DNA of 34,836 nt from Bacteroidaceae bacterium (GTDB taxonomy: Bacteria > Bacteroidota > Bacteroidia > Bacteroidales > Bacteroidaceae), in contig CAAGLA010000006.1 in NCBI GenBank assembly GCA_900770655.1, positions 1 through 34,836 of the forward strand, written 5' to 3'. The notes under the pieces are model-generated. The model did no database searches. It was not told the DNA's origin and was given only the letters and a program-made list of their open reading frames with translations. A program made the translations under genes and the position numbers. Below, piece after piece: positions 33,917 to 34,836 of this stretch (positions are counted from its first letter, which is position 1; every line of letters begins with the position of its first letter).

Positions 33917-34423
33917 ATGAATGCCGTAGCTTTTAGAAGAGATTTGCTTGAGATGCAATCAGAGTTGCAGAGATTCGCGTTTAAATTGACTGCCGACAAA
34001 GAGGAGGCAAATGATTTGCTGCAGGAGACATCTTTGCGTGCCCTTGAAAATATGGAAAAGTATACGCCGGATACAAATTTTAAAGGGTGGGTATATACAA
34101 TAATGCGTAATTTATTTATAAATAATTACAGGAAAATTTTACGTGAACAGACATTTGTGGATTATACTGATAATCTGCATAATATTGACAGTACTCAACT
34201 GGACAAAGATTGTATGACAGAGATTGATTATGACCACAAAGAGCTTCGTCGTGTCTTGAACTCGTTACCAGATATTTACAAGGTTCCGTTTTCTATGTTT
34301 GTTTCTGGATTTAAGTATAGGGAGATTGCCGATAAGTTGTCGTTGCCTTTGGGTACTGTAAAAAGTAGAATCTTTTTGACAAGGCGTAGCTTGCAGGAGG
34401 AATTGAAGGATTTTCTGTTATAG
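33917..34423 (+). CDS. ECF-type RNA polymerase sigma factor
   Basis: The 168-aa protein has sigma region 2 (RFAFKLTADKEEANDLLQET, NFKGWVYTIMRNLFINNYRK) and region 4 (LRRVLNSLPDIYKVPFSMF, YREIADKLSLPLGTVKSRIFLTRR). It recruits RNA polymerase to a special set of promoters. No anti-sigma gene follows within the window. The ATG at 33917 is preferred over a TTG three codons earlier. Confidence 0.93.
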   Translation: MNAVAFRRDLLEMQSELQRFAFKLTADKEEANDLLQETSLRALENMEKYTPDTNFKGWVYTIMRNLFINNYRKILREQTFVDYTDNLHNIDSTQLDKDCMTEIDYDHKELRRVLNSLPDIYKVPFSMFVSGFKYREIADKLSLPLGTVKSRIFLTRRSLQEELKDFLL

Positions 34424-34648
34424 GAATGTTGTTAGAGATTTTTTTAAGATGAACAATGAAACTTACGCGCGTAGTAAACTCCATTGCTTTTGTAAATAGT
34501 AAGGTGTTTCTTAGCGGTGTGGCAAGCACTGGCGCGAAGGACTGTGCTCTGGGTCAACGTGTGCCGGAACCGACGCACGAGTGAGTGCAAAGGACGCTTG
34601 CTTGTTTTGCCGAGCGGGAAGGAAGAAAACAAAGTTAACTGGGCGTCT

Positions 34649-34682
34649 GAGTGCATACGGCTCCCAAATGTGACAAGGCGGT
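34649..34682 (+). repeat. Dispersed 34-nt repeat, copy 2
   Basis: Partner of 30789-30822. It lies in 34424-34836, which holds no convincing gene. The same gap also has a direct repeat CAAAAAGTAGGAT at 34729-34741 and 34770-34782. Confidence 0.75.
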
Positions 34683-34784
34683 CATTGTCTTCCACGCTTC
34701 GGGGTATGAAAAAAGGAGGTTACGTGGACAAAAAGTAGGATGATTTTAGTCTAAAAATCTCTTATTGGGCAAAAAGTAGGATAG

Positions 34785-34818
34785 ATTACCTCAACAGGGC
34801 GCGCCCTGTTGAGGTAAT
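34785..34818. terminator. Perfect 34-bp palindrome near the window end
   Basis: 34785-34801 pairs fully with 34802-34818 (core CAGGGCGCGCCCTG). It is the same style as the palindromes after groEL and the antiporter. It may terminate a gene lying beyond the window. Confidence 0.65.
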
Positions 34819-34836
34819 TCGCGTTTAATAATGCCA

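Noticed and set aside
34444..34738. Short frames on both strands at the window end
   Set aside because: They run through the dispersed repeat and overlap each other; nothing supports translation.

Overview
The window looks like a chromosome segment from a gut-type Bacteroidales bacterium. Upstream regions repeatedly carry the Bacteroidetes promoter (TTG or TTTG, about 19-20 nt, then TAnnTTTG), leaders are A-rich with no clear Shine-Dalgarno sequence, and several gene families (LytTR regulator, DUF234-type ATPase, cyclophilin with a central insert, ECF sigma factor) are typical of that group. The genus cannot be decided from the sequence alone.

Layout. 172-2593: a YihY/BrkB membrane protein (-) and a Na+/Ca2+ antiporter (+), transcribed divergently. 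2809-21005: a long minus-strand array of eleven genes that is the most unusual part of the window. In transcription order they encode: a 1088-aa SPFH-like protein with four zinc ribbons; a zinc-ribbon protein with an Asn/Thr-rich spacer and a Pro/Met-rich tail; an SPFH protein ending in a GYF_2 domain; a zinc-ribbon membrane protein; a PD-(D/E)XK nuclease-like protein; a zinc-ribbon gingipain/caspase-fold (C25-like) peptidase; another zinc-ribbon protein; a DUF4011-SF1 helicase with a Vsr-like C-terminus; three small or unknown proteins; and a two-helix ion-channel-like protein with a replaced selectivity filter. 21006-21859 is non-coding and contains a 23-bp inverted repeat spanning 613 bp. 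21860-24984 (-) holds a zinc-ribbon/GYF_2 protein followed by a 562-aa reverse transcriptase, separated by a nested palindromic RNA structure. 25316-27244 (+) is groES-groEL. 27408-29531 (-) has a lipoprotein, a phosphodiester-glycosidase-like membrane protein and a LytTR regulator. 29908-30651 (+) is a cyclophilin. 30953-32398 (-) is an AAA ATPase. 32964-33626 (-) is an S24/CI-type repressor lacking the catalytic serine. 33917-34423 (+) is an ECF sigma factor.

How the genes may work together. The two minus-strand units (24984 to 21860, and 21005 to 2809) start from promoters carrying the same 10-mer AAGGACCAAT at nearly the same distance (37-38 nt) upstream of the -7 box, and both have the same AATACTACT immediately before the start codon. 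They also share domain types (zinc ribbons, GYF_2, Pro/Met-rich tails). I infer one co-regulated system: SPFH/zinc-ribbon/GYF_2 proteins would form a scaffold, and a reverse transcriptase, helicase-nuclease, second nuclease, caspase-fold peptidase and channel would be the active parts. The mixture resembles anti-phage or programmed-response loci, but the function is inferred, not shown. The flanking genes (antiporter, groESL, cyclophilin, lipoprotein) look like ordinary chromosomal neighbours.
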